Shown here: one piece after another, positions 8,894 to 18,300 of the stretch
How positions within the stretch are numbered: the stretch's first letter is position 1
How the letters are laid out: the number at the start of each line of letters is the position of its first letter
Assembly (NCBI RefSeq): GCF_004117055.1
Contig: NZ_CP026363.1
Span: forward strand, 3,154,001-3,218,000
DNA length: 64,000 bases
Direction of reading: 5' to 3'
DNA from: Brevibacillus agri
Lineage (GTDB): Bacteria > Bacillota > Bacilli > Brevibacillales > Brevibacillaceae
Notes under the pieces: generated by a model
Told to the model about the DNA's origin: nothing
The model's database searches: none
Seen by the model: only the letters and a program-made list of their open reading frames with translations
Program-made: the position numbers and the translations under genes

Positions 8894-8905
8894 GAAAATT
8901 TTTTC
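8894..8905. promoter_or_regulatory. Second A/T palindrome in gntZ-gntR intergenic region
   Basis: GAAAATTTTTTC repeats the core of the elements in the gntZ and gntK promoters. It lies upstream of the regulator gene and may serve autoregulation. Inference only. Confidence 0.4.
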
Positions 8906-9040
8906 GAAACTAGGAATTGGACAGCCATTTTCCTTATACTAACAGAAAGCAAACGTTTTCGCTTGCCCGATTGCGCTTGGACACAGACAAGCTTTCGCTA
9001 CATAGACGGCACAGCGCCACTTTTTGGGAGGTACCGATTC

Positions 9041-9910
9041 ATGGCTGAAACGACACCACACGTTCCGGCGAGCGTGCTTGCGCAGTTGCGCGCCATCTAC
9101 ACGCAACTGAGCGGCAAGGAGCAGCAAATCGCCGACTACATTTTGCAACACGCCAGCAAAATTGTTCATCTGTCCATTACCGAGCTGGCTGACCAGTGCC
9201 AATGTGCGGACGCGACCGTGTTCCGCCTGTGCCGCAGGCTCGGCTTTCGCGGCTACCAGGCGTTCAAAATCGCGCTTGCCAGCGAAGTGACGAACCCGAA
9301 ACAATCGATCTACCAGGAGATCAACCTCGATGACGACGACATCGGCTCGATCGCGGAAAAAATTTTCACCGCCAACCTGGAAACGTTGCGCGATACCTTG
9401 CAAATTATGAACAAAGAAGAGCTTTTAAAAATTGTCGACTGTCTGGAGCATGCTACCCGGATCGAATTTTACGGCACTGGCGGCTCGGCGGCGATCGCCC
9501 AAGACGCCTACCACAAGTTCATGCGGACAGGCATCCCCTGTATTCACCATTCCGACGCCCACTACCAGGTGATGTCGGCCTCGCTCTTGTCTGAGGGCGC
9601 CGTCGCGGTCGGCTTTTCCCACTCCGGCTCCAACAAAGATATTTTGGCCGCCCTGCAAGTGGCAAAACAGCGCGGGGCGAAAACGATCGGGATCACGAGC
9701 TACGGCAAATCCCCGCTCGTCAGGCAGGCCGACATGTGCCTGTACACCACTTCCAGAGAAACCGTTTTTCGCACAGAAGCCTTGTCTTCCCGGCTCGCCC
9801 AGCTCTGCCTGATCGATTTGCTGTACGTGGCGGTATCGCTGCGCCGGCAGGACGACACCATTGCCAACATTCAGCATATCCGCGAAGCGATCTCGCTCAA
9901 ACGCCTGTAA
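9041..9910 (+). CDS. RpiR/MurR-family transcriptional regulator of gluconate genes
   Basis: A 289-residue regulator with an N-terminal RpiR helix-turn-helix (ITELADQCQCADATVFRLCR, about residues 45-65) and a C-terminal SIS sugar-phosphate-binding domain (FYGTGGSAAIAQDAYHKFMR, later GFSHSGSNKDIL). The ATG at 9041 is chosen over the in-frame TTG at 8963 because GGGAGG lies 9 bases before it. It sits between divergent gntZ and downstream gntK-gntP, so it most likely senses 6-phosphogluconate or a related sugar phosphate. In B. subtilis this job is done by a GntR-family protein, so the regulator type differs. It has its own terminator. Confidence 0.9.
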   Translation: MAETTPHVPASVLAQLRAIYTQLSGKEQQIADYILQHASKIVHLSITELADQCQCADATVFRLCRRLGFRGYQAFKIALASEVTNPKQSIYQEINLDDDDIGSIAEKIFTANLETLRDTLQIMNKEELLKIVDCLEHATRIEFYGTGGSAAIAQDAYHKFMRTGIPCIHHSDAHYQVMSASLLSEGAVAVGFSHSGSNKDILAALQVAKQRGAKTIGITSYGKSPLVRQADMCLYTTSRETVFRTEALSSRLAQLCLIDLLYVAVSLRRQDDTIANIQHIREAISLKRL

Positions 9911-9930
9911 ATCAGGCGTTTTTCTTTTGC
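9900..9930 (+). terminator. Terminator of the RpiR-type regulator
   Basis: AACGCCTG and CAGGCGTT pair over a five-base loop containing the stop codon, followed by TTTCTTTT. Confidence 0.8.
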
Positions 9931-9971
9931 CCCTCTGCTAAAAAAGCGGGAAAAAGGCCACCATGGTGCTG

Positions 9972-10005
9972 AGCCGGATTTTCTGTCCACCCTCCGGCTT
10001 TTTTT
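9972..10005 (+). terminator. Second hairpin terminator before gntK
   Basis: AGCCGGA and TCCGGCT pair around a 14-base loop and are followed by seven T. Together with the previous terminator it separates the regulator gene from gntK. Confidence 0.7.
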
Positions 10006-10056
10006 GGCAATACTACAGGTGTGTAGATAAATTTGAAATAATTTTTTTCTTTTATA

Positions 10057-10085
10057 TTAACAAATGAAAAAAATTTCGCTATAAT
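10057..10085 (+). promoter_or_regulatory. gntK promoter with embedded operator
   Basis: TTAACA (10057-10062), 17-base spacer, TATAAT (10080-10085). The spacer holds GAAAAAAATTTC (10066-10077), matching the element in the gntZ promoter. Same design as gntZ, so common repression by the neighbouring RpiR-type protein is likely. Confidence 0.65.
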
Positions 10086-10139
10086 CGCGTTATCACCAAG
10101 CCACTCGGTTGAAAGCGTATCCAAAAAGGGTGAACAGAC

Positions 10140-11681
10140 ATGAAACAAACCTACTTTATCGGTCTTGATATCGGGACAACCAGCACGAAGGCGATCGTCT
10201 TCACGCCTTCCGGTGCCGTCAGAGGGACGGGCAACATCGACTACCCTCTGCTCGTTCCGAAAGCCTCCTGGGCGGAGCAGGACCCGGAAACGATTTTCGC
10301 CGCTGTCATTCAGGCGCTGAAGCAAGCGATTGAACAGGCGGACATCGAAAAGCATGAAATCGGCGGGATCGGCTTCTCTACTGCGATGCACAGCCTGATT
10401 GCCGTCGATGCGCACGGAAATCCGCTGACGAACAGCATCATCTGGGCGGATAACCGAAGCGCGGCGCAGGCGGAGCGGCTCAAGGAAGACGGCGTCGGCC
10501 ACCAGATTTACCTCGCCACTGGCACGCCAATCCATCCGATGTCTCCCCTGCCGAAAATGATGTGGCTCAAGGAGCAAATGCCGGAGACGTTTACGAAGAC
10601 AGCCAAGTACATTTCCATCAAGGAATACGTGATTTATCGGCTGTTCGGGCAGTACGTCGTGGACTACTCGATCGCTTCCGCCACCGGGCTGTTCAACTTG
10701 CGCAAGCTGGACTGGGACGAGCAGGCGCTCACCGTCGCTGGCATCACCAAGCAGCACTTGAGCGAGCCTGTGCCTACTACCCATATCCTGCGGGGAATGA
10801 AGCTGCGTTATGCGGAAGAAATCGGGCTTGACCCCGATACGCCGTTTGTCGTCGGGGCCAGTGACGGCGTGTTGGCCAATCTCGGCATCGGAGCGATTGA
10901 AAACGGCCAGGTCGCGATCACGATCGGGACAAGCGGTGCCGTCAGAACCGTCGTTCCCGAGCCGATCACCGATCCGAAAGGCCGCACCTTCTGCTACGTG
11001 CTGACGGAAAAGCATTGGGTCATCGGCGGGCCATCCAACAACGGCGGCATCATGCTGCGCTGGTTCCGCGACGAGTTCAGTTGGCCGGAAGTGGAAAAAG
11101 CGAAGCAGCTTGGCGTCGACCCGTACGACGTCATGATCCAGGCAGCAGAGAACGTACGCGCTGGCGCAGACGGGCTGCTCTTCCTCCCCTTCCTGTCCGG
11201 GGAACGCGCTCCGTACTGGAATTCGCAGGCGCGCGGCTCTTTTTTCGGCATCGGGCTGCATCACAAGCGCGAGCATTTCATCCGCGCCGTGCTCGAAGGC
11301 ATTTTGTTCAGCGTCTACAGCATTGGCATCGCGCTTCGCGACCTGGCAGGCGGAGCCAAGGAAATTCGCGCATCGGGCGGCTTTGCCCGCTCCAAAGAAT
11401 GGCGGCAGATCATGTCTGACATGTTCGGCTACGAGGTGCTCATTCCCGAGAGCCATGAAAGCTCCAGCTTCGGCGCTGCCCTGCTGGCGATGCACGCGCT
11501 CGGCGCCCTCGACGACTTGCGCGATGTGAAAAAGATGATTCACATCTCCCACCGGCACGAGCCGGATTTGGAGCGATCCAGCATGTATCTGGAACTGTTT
11601 TACATTTACGAACGCGTCTACTACAACTTGCTTGAGGAATACAAGCTGATCGCCAAGTTCCAAAAGCAGTTGACCAACTAG
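10140..11681 (+). CDS. gntK: Gluconokinase (FGGY family)
   Basis: Phosphorylates gluconate to 6-phosphogluconate with ATP. The 513 residues fit the FGGY carbohydrate-kinase family: GLDIGTTSTKAIVF phosphate-binding strand at the N-terminus, GIGFSTAMHSLIAVD, GASDGVLANLG in the middle, and ASGGFARSKEWRQIMSDMFG near the C-terminus. STAMHS and the gntP neighbour favour gluconate over xylulose or glycerol. AGGGTG precedes the ATG. gntP follows after a short gap with a strong ribosome-binding site. Confidence 0.93.
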   Translation: MKQTYFIGLDIGTTSTKAIVFTPSGAVRGTGNIDYPLLVPKASWAEQDPETIFAAVIQALKQAIEQADIEKHEIGGIGFSTAMHSLIAVDAHGNPLTNSIIWADNRSAAQAERLKEDGVGHQIYLATGTPIHPMSPLPKMMWLKEQMPETFTKTAKYISIKEYVIYRLFGQYVVDYSIASATGLFNLRKLDWDEQALTVAGITKQHLSEPVPTTHILRGMKLRYAEEIGLDPDTPFVVGASDGVLANLGIGAIENGQVAITIGTSGAVRTVVPEPITDPKGRTFCYVLTEKHWVIGGPSNNGGIMLRWFRDEFSWPEVEKAKQLGVDPYDVMIQAAENVRAGADGLLFLPFLSGERAPYWNSQARGSFFGIGLHHKREHFIRAVLEGILFSVYSIGIALRDLAGGAKEIRASGGFARSKEWRQIMSDMFGYEVLIPESHESSSFGAALLAMHALGALDDLRDVKKMIHISHRHEPDLERSSMYLELFYIYERVYYNLLEEYKLIAKFQKQLTN

Positions 11682-11704
11682 AGACACCATAAGGAGGGTC
11701 TTTC

Positions 11705-13033
11705 ATGCCACTTCTCATTACGTTACTATCCATTATTTTCCTCCTCATTCTCATTACGCGTTTCAAGGTGAATCCGTTTGTCGCCCTGCTGCTCGCCGCC
11801 GGATTTGTCGGAATCGCGTCCGGCATGCCGCTCGTCAAGGTCGTCGACTCGATCAAGGACGGGATGGGCGGAACGCTCGGATTCATCGCCATCGTCCTTG
11901 CGCTGGGCACCATGCTCGGAAAAATGATGGCAGAATCAGGCGGAGCCGAACGCATCGCCCGCACGCTGATTAACCTGTTTGGCGAAAAAAATGTACACTG
12001 GGCAATGATGTTCGTCGCCTTTATCGTCGGGATTCCGGTCTTTTTCCAGGTAGGTTTTGTTCTGTTGATTCCGCTCGTCTTCACAATCGCCAGACAGACA
12101 GGCGTCTCGCTGTTGAAAATCGGGATTCCGCTCGTCGCAGGCTTGTCCATCGTACACGGCATTGTGCCGCCGCACCCAGCGGCGATGGCGGCCGTTGATC
12201 TGTTCCAGGCCGATGTCGGCAAAACGATCCTGCTCTCGATCATCGTCGCGCTGCCTTCCGCGATCATTGCCGGACCGCTCTACGGCAGTTGGATTGGCAA
12301 ACGCGTCAAAACGAGCATCTCGCCTGACCTCGCTTCGCAATTGGCAGAGCCAAAGGACGAGCGCGAACTGCCGGGCTTCGGCATTACGGTCTTTACCGTT
12401 CTCCTGCCTGTTCTGTTGATGCTGATGGCAACGGTTGCAGACGTGACCTTGCCGAAGGAAGACATGCTGCGCCAATGGGCTGACTTCATCGGCAGCCCGA
12501 TCACTTCGCTGTTGATCGCTGTTATCATTTCGTTCTGGACGCTCGGCTACAACCGCGGCTTTTCCAAAGACGACATTCTCAAATTTACGAACGACTGCCT
12601 CGCTCCTACGGCAACCATCCTGCTCGTGATCGGTGCGGGCGGCGCGTTCAACAAAGTGCTGTTGAACAGTGGCGTTGGCGACTACATCGCCGAGCTGGCC
12701 AAAGCGTCCGCGATCTCCCCGATTTTCCTCGGCTGGCTGATCGCAGCGTTGATTCGCGTCGCGACCGGCTCTGCGACCGTCTCCATGATGACCGCAGCCG
12801 GCATCGTCGGTCCAATCGCCCTGCAAGTGCCGGGGACAAGCCCTGAGCTGTTGGTACTGGCAACAGGCGCAGGCTCCCTGATCCTGTCGCACGTAAACGA
12901 CTCCGGCTTCTGGCTGATTAAGGAATACTTCAACATGACGGTGCAAGATACACTGAAATCGTGGACCGTGATGGAGACGATTTTGTCAGTCGTCGCGATC
13001 ATTTTAATCATGGGGCTTAGCCTGGTGATCTAA
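11705..13033 (+). CDS. gntP: Gluconate:H+ symporter
   Basis: A 442-residue polytopic membrane protein of the GntP family, importing gluconate. Recognisable segments are GGTLGFIAIVLALGTMLGKM, GIPVFFQVGFVLLIPLVF, HGIVPPHPAAMAA and the C-terminal HVNDSGFWLIKEYF. The AAGGAGG site is 7 bases before the ATG. It is the last gene of gntK-gntP and a hairpin terminator follows. Confidence 0.95.
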   Translation: MPLLITLLSIIFLLILITRFKVNPFVALLLAAGFVGIASGMPLVKVVDSIKDGMGGTLGFIAIVLALGTMLGKMMAESGGAERIARTLINLFGEKNVHWAMMFVAFIVGIPVFFQVGFVLLIPLVFTIARQTGVSLLKIGIPLVAGLSIVHGIVPPHPAAMAAVDLFQADVGKTILLSIIVALPSAIIAGPLYGSWIGKRVKTSISPDLASQLAEPKDERELPGFGITVFTVLLPVLLMLMATVADVTLPKEDMLRQWADFIGSPITSLLIAVIISFWTLGYNRGFSKDDILKFTNDCLAPTATILLVIGAGGAFNKVLLNSGVGDYIAELAKASAISPIFLGWLIAALIRVATGSATVSMMTAAGIVGPIALQVPGTSPELLVLATGAGSLILSHVNDSGFWLIKEYFNMTVQDTLKSWTVMETILSVVAIILIMGLSLVI

Positions 13034-13060
13034 CCGGCTTGCACCGATTGGCAAAAGAAC

Positions 13061-13103
13061 AGGACATTCCATCCACCATGCGTGGGCGGGATGTCCTTTT
13101 TTT
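13061..13103 (+). terminator. Terminator of gntK-gntP
   Basis: AGGACAT and ATGTCCT form a stem around a GC-rich loop and are followed by seven T. Confidence 0.8.
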
Positions 13104-13260
13104 GAACAGACAGCCATCTCGTTTGATGATTGATAAAAATCTGTATATCCTTTCCATTCGGCCTGCTTTATTGTATGCTCTTTTCGTAAAGAGTGTTGTG
13201 TTCCGAAAAGCCTGTGAGTCGATCGGCATCGTCCCCATGCGATCTTGGCATGCATTCACG

Positions 13261-13353
13261 GCAACAAGCGTTCTTCCATAAAGGACTATCGTTACTTTGC
13301 CAATCCGTTTCAAGCTATATCTATAGCAGCCTTTTTTGCGAACAAGAGCCTGA
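13261..13353 (+). repeat. Dispersed repeat, copy A
   Basis: A roughly 93-base stretch that recurs, diverged, at 34731-34821 (copy B) and more weakly at 37601-37668 and 31573-31625. Blocks shared with copy B include GCAACAA.CGTTC, TAAAG, TTTGCCAAT, ATAGC and a TTTTTGCGA..AAGAGCCTGA end. No open frame is shared in full, so this looks like an interspersed element. Confidence 0.55.
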
Positions 13354-13407
13354 TTGCAAAAAGGGTTTGCGTCTTCCATGCGAGAGAAAACGGGAAAGGA
13401 CTCGAAA

Positions 13408-13683
13408 ATGACTCACACTGCAAAGCTGTTGTTGTTAGGCTCGCTCACTGGTTTGCTCGTGCTGGTCGCCTCCCCTGTCTTGCAGCACGTCGAGACATTC
13501 GTCGGGCTGTGGATGGTGTTATGGAGCCGGTTCAGCTTGCGAAAACGCTCGGTTTATGGAATGTGGAAGCTGCTCACTTGTTTGGCGCTCGCGATTGGTT
13601 CTGCCCTCATGCTATGGGGCATCCTGTTGACCAGCCTGGATTTTTATTGGCTGGGCAACGCTCCCTTTTCCTTGTTGTCGTAG
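13408..13683 (+). CDS. Small two-helix membrane protein, unknown
   Basis: A 91-residue product not recognised. It has a hydrophobic N-terminal helix (LLLLGSLTGLLVLVASPVL), a short basic loop (RFSLRKRS) and a second helix (LLTCLALAIGSALMLWGILL). ATG 13408 is preferred because AAAGGA lies 7 bases upstream; an in-frame ATG at 13354 lacks a good site. It lies just after repeat copy A and 52 bases before an acetyltransferase gene. No function can be assigned. Confidence 0.55.
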   Translation: MTHTAKLLLLGSLTGLLVLVASPVLQHVETFVGLWMVLWSRFSLRKRSVYGMWKLLTCLALAIGSALMLWGILLTSLDFYWLGNAPFSLLS

Positions 13684-13735
13684 GCTACAGACAAATCAGG
13701 TGCAAGCAAACTTGAGTTACCTGGAGGCTTCGTTT

Positions 13736-14290
13736 ATGCAGATCAACACCATCACCACGGAGCGCTTGCTGCTGCGGCCGATGCAGCCTGCTGACGCTCC
13801 CGCCTTGTTTTCCTTCTGGTCTGATCCAAACGTATCGAAGCATATGAACATCGAGTCCATGACCCGCATCAAGCAGGCGGAGGACATGATTTTTCTCATC
13901 AACAAGCTGTGTGCGGAGGATCAGGCAATCCGCTGGTCGATCGTCTTGCAGGAGTCGGGAGAGATGGTCGGCTCCTGTGGCTTCAATTCGTTTGATTTCG
14001 AGCACGGCCGGACAGAAATTGGCTACGATCTCGGCTCTCCCTACTGGGGAAAAGGCTACGCCACGGAAGCCGTCCGCGCCGTCATCGGCTACGGCTTTTC
14101 AGAGCTTGGGCTAAACCGGGTGGAGGCCAAGGTCGAGCCTGACAATCGCGGCTCGATCCGTGTGCTAAGCAAATTGCGCTTCGTGGAAGAAGGCTTGCTG
14201 CGCCAGTATGAAAAGTCGAACGGTCAGTTTGTGGACTTGCTGATCTTCTCCCTGCTACGGGATGAGTGGACAGAACCGTCTGGCAATTGA
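13736..14290 (+). CDS. GNAT-family N-acetyltransferase (RimJ/RimL-like)
   Basis: A 184-residue acetyl-CoA-dependent acetyltransferase. It opens with TITTERLLLRPMQPADA, typical of RimJ/RimL-like proteins, and carries GYDLGSPYWGKGYATEAVRA (acetyl-CoA pyrophosphate loop) and NRVEAKVEPDNRGSIRVLSK near the C-terminus. GGAGG is 8 bases before ATG 13736, so the in-frame upstream start at 13700 is not used. Substrate unknown. Followed by a strong terminator. Confidence 0.88.
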   Translation: MQINTITTERLLLRPMQPADAPALFSFWSDPNVSKHMNIESMTRIKQAEDMIFLINKLCAEDQAIRWSIVLQESGEMVGSCGFNSFDFEHGRTEIGYDLGSPYWGKGYATEAVRAVIGYGFSELGLNRVEAKVEPDNRGSIRVLSKLRFVEEGLLRQYEKSNGQFVDLLIFSLLRDEWTEPSGN

Positions 14291-14299
14291 ACTGACAGA

Positions 14300-14345
14300 A
14301 AAAGGCTGGTTTTCCCTCGGCGCTCCGAGGGGAATGAGCCTTTTT
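14300..14345 (+). terminator. Terminator of the acetyltransferase gene
   Basis: AAAGGCT with AGCCTTT, plus an inner CCCTCGG/CCGAGGG stem, followed by T residues. Confidence 0.8.
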
Positions 14346-14472
14346 CGTCTGCCAAGCTGCTGAATAGCATTTTTTTGAAAGTGAAAGAAGAAATGCGGTG
14401 TTCGTGGCAGGATGAGTCAGATGGGGCTTGGGGTTGATTGTTTTTTAAAAGCCCCTTCATCGGCGCTTTTGG

Positions 14473-14687
14473 TGTGGCGAGGAAAGAGACGAAATCGCTG
14501 TAGCTTCTTGGGCTCCCTGCTGGGGGTATCACTGCCCGGCTCCGGGAAAAAAGCGAAACCGCGTCCAAAAGTGGTCGATTCAGGGAGCTTCTCAGAGTTG
14601 GACGCTGAAAACGTGTTTCGCTTTTTCCCCTCCGCCTCGGTTGGGAGCCCAAAGAGCTTTCGCGGATTTCGTCTCTTTCCTCGTCAG
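14473..14687. repeat. Long foldback element 1
   Basis: Two roughly 90-base arms are imperfect inverted repeats. GGCGAGGAAAGAGACGAAAT (from 14477) pairs with its near-complement ending at 14685; CTTGGGCTCCC pairs with GGGAGCCCAAG; GCGTCCAA (14561-14568) pairs with TTGGACGC (14598-14605). The apical loop is about 29 bases. Each arm is also homologous to the arms of element 2. No gene of its own is visible. Confidence 0.75.
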
Positions 14688-14905
14688 GGGCCAAGGGGGA
14701 TGGTCGGAGGTGGAAAGAAAAGACAGGACAAAAAACTTTACAATTAAAGAACGGGGGGCGGCATTCTCGCGGACCTTTCTTCTGGCGAGCAATGAACGCT
14801 ACCCGCTTGACAATACAAAAACTGCTTTTGAGATTCTTTTTGTCTTGGACACCTTGCTTCCTGACCTACACACAAAAACCACCCCCGAACGACAGACACA
14901 GCTCG

Positions 14906-15115
14906 TAGAGGAAACAGGAGAAAGCCAGCGAAGGTCTTTGGGACTCCTACCCAGCCTCCGGGGAAAAAGGAAAACACGCTTTTAAGCGTCAACCTGAACC
15001 TCCTTCTTTTGAATCCTCTACTTTTGACGCGGTTTTCCTTTTTCCCCGGAGGCGGACAGTCTTCGCTCCCCCGCTAGAGGCCCAAGTACCTGTAGCGCTT
15101 TCTCCTGTTTCCTCC
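14906..15115. repeat. Long foldback element 2, homologous to element 1
   Basis: The core GCCTCCGGGGAAAAAGGAAA (from 14954) and its complement (15034-15053) pair perfectly. The outer GAGGAAACAGGAGAAAG (from 14908) pairs with CTTTCTCCTGTTTCCTC near 15114, and GCGTCAA (14986-14992) pairs with TTGACGC (15024-15030). The reverse complement of the right arm aligns with the left arm of element 1 through GAGGAAA, CTTGGGC, CTCCGGG and ACCGCGTC blocks. The 220 bases between the elements hold no convincing gene. Confidence 0.75.
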
Positions 15116-15340
15116 CACCACTACCGCTACGATCAACCGTTTTTCAAGCTAACAATCCGCCTTGATCCCCACAACTCGCCACGGAAACAACATTCTCGAC
15201 TGCTCAGAAAACTCGGTTGCCTCAAGCCAGTAAATAGGCAAATGCCTTCGTCCGTACCCAAAAAGCACAGCGCCTGCTTTCTCCCTGCCCGAAGTTTCGC
15301 TATGCTGCACGATACTGGATAAGCAGCTTATCCATTGGTA
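15116..15340. other. Intergenic, nothing recognised except a small palindrome
   Basis: No gene is supported here. The only structure noticed is GGATAAGCAGCTTATCC (15317-15333), a perfect 7-base inverted repeat with a 3-base centre, just before the gltB terminator. Confidence 0.5.
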
Positions 15341-15345
15341 TGTGT

Positions 15346-15379
15346 AAAAAAAACGGCAACCCGCTGCACGAGTTGCCGT
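15346..15379 (-). terminator. Terminator of glutamate synthase large subunit
   Basis: On the minus strand ACGGCAA and TTGCCGT pair around a 13-base loop and are followed by eight T. Confidence 0.9.
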
Positions 15380-15388
15380 CCTGCTTCT

Positions 15389-18300
15389 TTAGTTGCCTAC
15401 CAATACTCCGATCTGCTCAGGCACCTTTTTCTTTGGGGCCTTCTTGTCTGCGCTTTTCTTCTGGTTCAGTTCGAACGCTGCCAAAATCGCTTCCTGGCGC
15501 TTCATGCCGGACTTTTCCAGCTCCTCCATCGTCGAGATGATTTGCTTGTAGTCTTTTGGAATGACTTTGACGAACTTGGCGATCGTCTGCGGCCACGAAG
15601 CGAGCAAGGCTTGGGCCCGAGGACTGCCTGTGTAGGCGGCGTGGTTTTCCAGCAGCCGCTTGACTTCGGCAATCTCCCGCTGATCGGTCAGCTTCTCCAG
15701 AAGCACCATTTCCTGATTGCAACGGGCGGCAAACGTCTCATGGTCCTCTGCCAGCACATAGGCCGTACCGCCTGACATCCCGGCCGCAAAGTTTTTGCCC
15801 ACCTGACCGAGCACGACGACGCGTCCTCCTGTCATGTACTCGCAGCCGTGGTCGCCCACTCCTTCGACGACGGCGGTGACTCCGCTGTTCCGGACGCAGA
15901 AGCGCTCACCCGCAAGCCCGTTGATGTACGCTTCGCCGGAGGTCGCGCCGTAAAACGCGACGTTTCCGATAATCATGTTGCGCTCTGGCGAGAAGGTGCT
16001 CTTTTTCGCCGGTGCTACGATGATTTTCCCGCCGGACAGCCCTTTGCCGACGTAGTCATTCGCGTCGCCCGCAAGCTGCAAAGTAATGCCGCGTGGAACA
16101 AACGCGCCAAAGCTTTGTCCGGCGGAACCGTAAAACTCCAGGCGAATTGTGTCTTCCGGCAGGCCGTGGACGCCGTATCTTCTCGTCACTTCGCTGCCAA
16201 GAATCGTTCCGACTACGCGATTCGTGTTGCTGATCGGCAGTCTCGCCTGGATTTGCTTTTGCTTCTCCAGCGCTGGCTTGCACAAGGCGAGCAACATTTG
16301 ACGGTCCAGCGTCTCTTCCAGCTTGTGGTCCTGATTGCGCTGATGGTATTTGCCGACCTCTGCGGATACCGCCGGCTGGTACAAAAGCGCGGACAGATCA
16401 ATATGCTTTGCTTTCCAGTGCGCTTTTGCCCGTTCGCTCACGGTCAGCACCTGGCTTTGGCCGATCATCGCCTCCAGCGAGCGGAAGCCGAGCTGAGCCA
16501 TGATCTCGCGCACTTCGCGAGCCACGAGGCGCATGAAGTTAACCGCGTGCTGCGGGTCGCCCTTGAATCGTTTGCGCAGCTCCGGATTTTGCGTCGCGAC
16601 CCCTACCGGGCACGTATCGAGATGGCAGACACGCGCCATGACGCAACCGATGGAGACGAGCGGCGCGGTGGCGAAGCCAAATTCCTCTGCGCCGAGCAGA
16701 GCGGCAATGACTACGTCGCGTCCGGTCATCAGCTTGCCGTCAGTCTCCAGCACGACGCGGTCGCGCAGTTGATTGAGCAAAAGCGTCTGATGCGTCTCCG
16801 CAAGCCCCAATTCCCACGGCAGCCCCGCATGCTTGATGCTCGACTTCGGCGAAGCGCCCGTACCGCCGTCGTGGCCGCTGACCACGATCACGTCCGCCAG
16901 CCCTTTGGCGACGCCTGCCGCAATCGTTCCGACCCCTGCCTTGGAGACGAGCTTCACGCTGATGCGCGCCCGCGGATTCGCATTTTTCAGGTCAAAAATC
17001 AACTGGGCCAAGTCCTCGATGGAGTAAATGTCGTGGTGCGGCGGCGGAGAAATCAGGCCCACGCCTGGCGTAGAGCCGCGCACTTCGGCAATCCACGGGT
17101 ACACCTTGCTGCCTGGAAGCTGTCCGCCTTCTCCCGGCTTTGCCCCTTGCGCCATTTTGATCTGGATTTCGGATGCATTGACCAGATAGTGGCTGGATAC
17201 GCCGAAGCGCCCGGATGCAACCTGCTTGATCGCGCTGCGGCGCAAATCGCCGTTTTCATCTGTCGTGTAGCGGGCCGGATCTTCTCCGCCCTCGCCGCTG
17301 TTGCTTTTAGCTCCCAGACGGTTCATGGCGATTGCCAGCGTCTCATGCGCTTCCTTGCTGAGCGAGCCGTAGGACATCGCTCCCGTTTTGAAGCGGTGGA
17401 CGATGGAGTCGACCGATTCGACTTCGCTGAGCGGGATCGGCTTGCGGTCCGACTTGAAGTCGAGCAGGTGGCGCAGGGCGGAAAACGGTTGCTCCCCTGC
17501 CATTTCCGCGTAAATTTTGTACTGCTCGTAGCTGCCTTCCCGGCAAGCTTTTTGCAAAGCGTGAACGGTTTTTGGCTGGAACAGGTGGTACTCGCCGTCG
17601 CGGCGGAACTGGAAGTCGCTGCCTGGATCGAGCTTTTCTTCGGAATGTTCCGGCGAAAAAGCTTGCGCGTGGCGAATCAGCGTCTCCTGCGCGATCACGT
17701 CCAGCGAAATTCCGGAAATTTGCGATGGCGTGCGGGTAAAGTAGCGGTCAATGACGTCGGCGTGAATCCCGACCGCTTCAAAAATTTGTGCCCCGCGATA
17801 GCTTTGGACGGCCGAAATGCCCATTTTGGACATGACCTTGACGACGCCTTCGATTGCGGTTTGCAAATAGGCTTCGATCGCGTCTTCGGCCGCGATGTCT
17901 TTCAGCTTGCCGGATGCGATCAGGTCGAGCACAGAGGCAATGGCGACATAAGGATTGACAGCGTCTGCCCCGTAGCCGATCAGCATGGCAAACTGGTGGA
18001 CGTCGCGCGGCTCGCCCGACTCGACGATCAAGCTGGCTTTTGTCCGCGTACCGGAGCGCACCAGATGATGATGCAGGCCGCTCGTGGCAAGCAAGGCCGG
18101 AATCGCTGCCAGCTTCTCGCCGATGCCGCGGTCAGACAGGATCAACAGCGTGTAGCCTGCGGCAATCGCTTCATCGGCTGCGGCAAACAACTGCTCCAAC
18201 GCCTGCTCCAGCGCGGCTTCTCCCCCGTCTGCGGCAAACAGGATCGGCAGCGTTTTCGCCCTGAACTCCTGGTACGGATTGGCGCGCAACTGGGCCAGCT

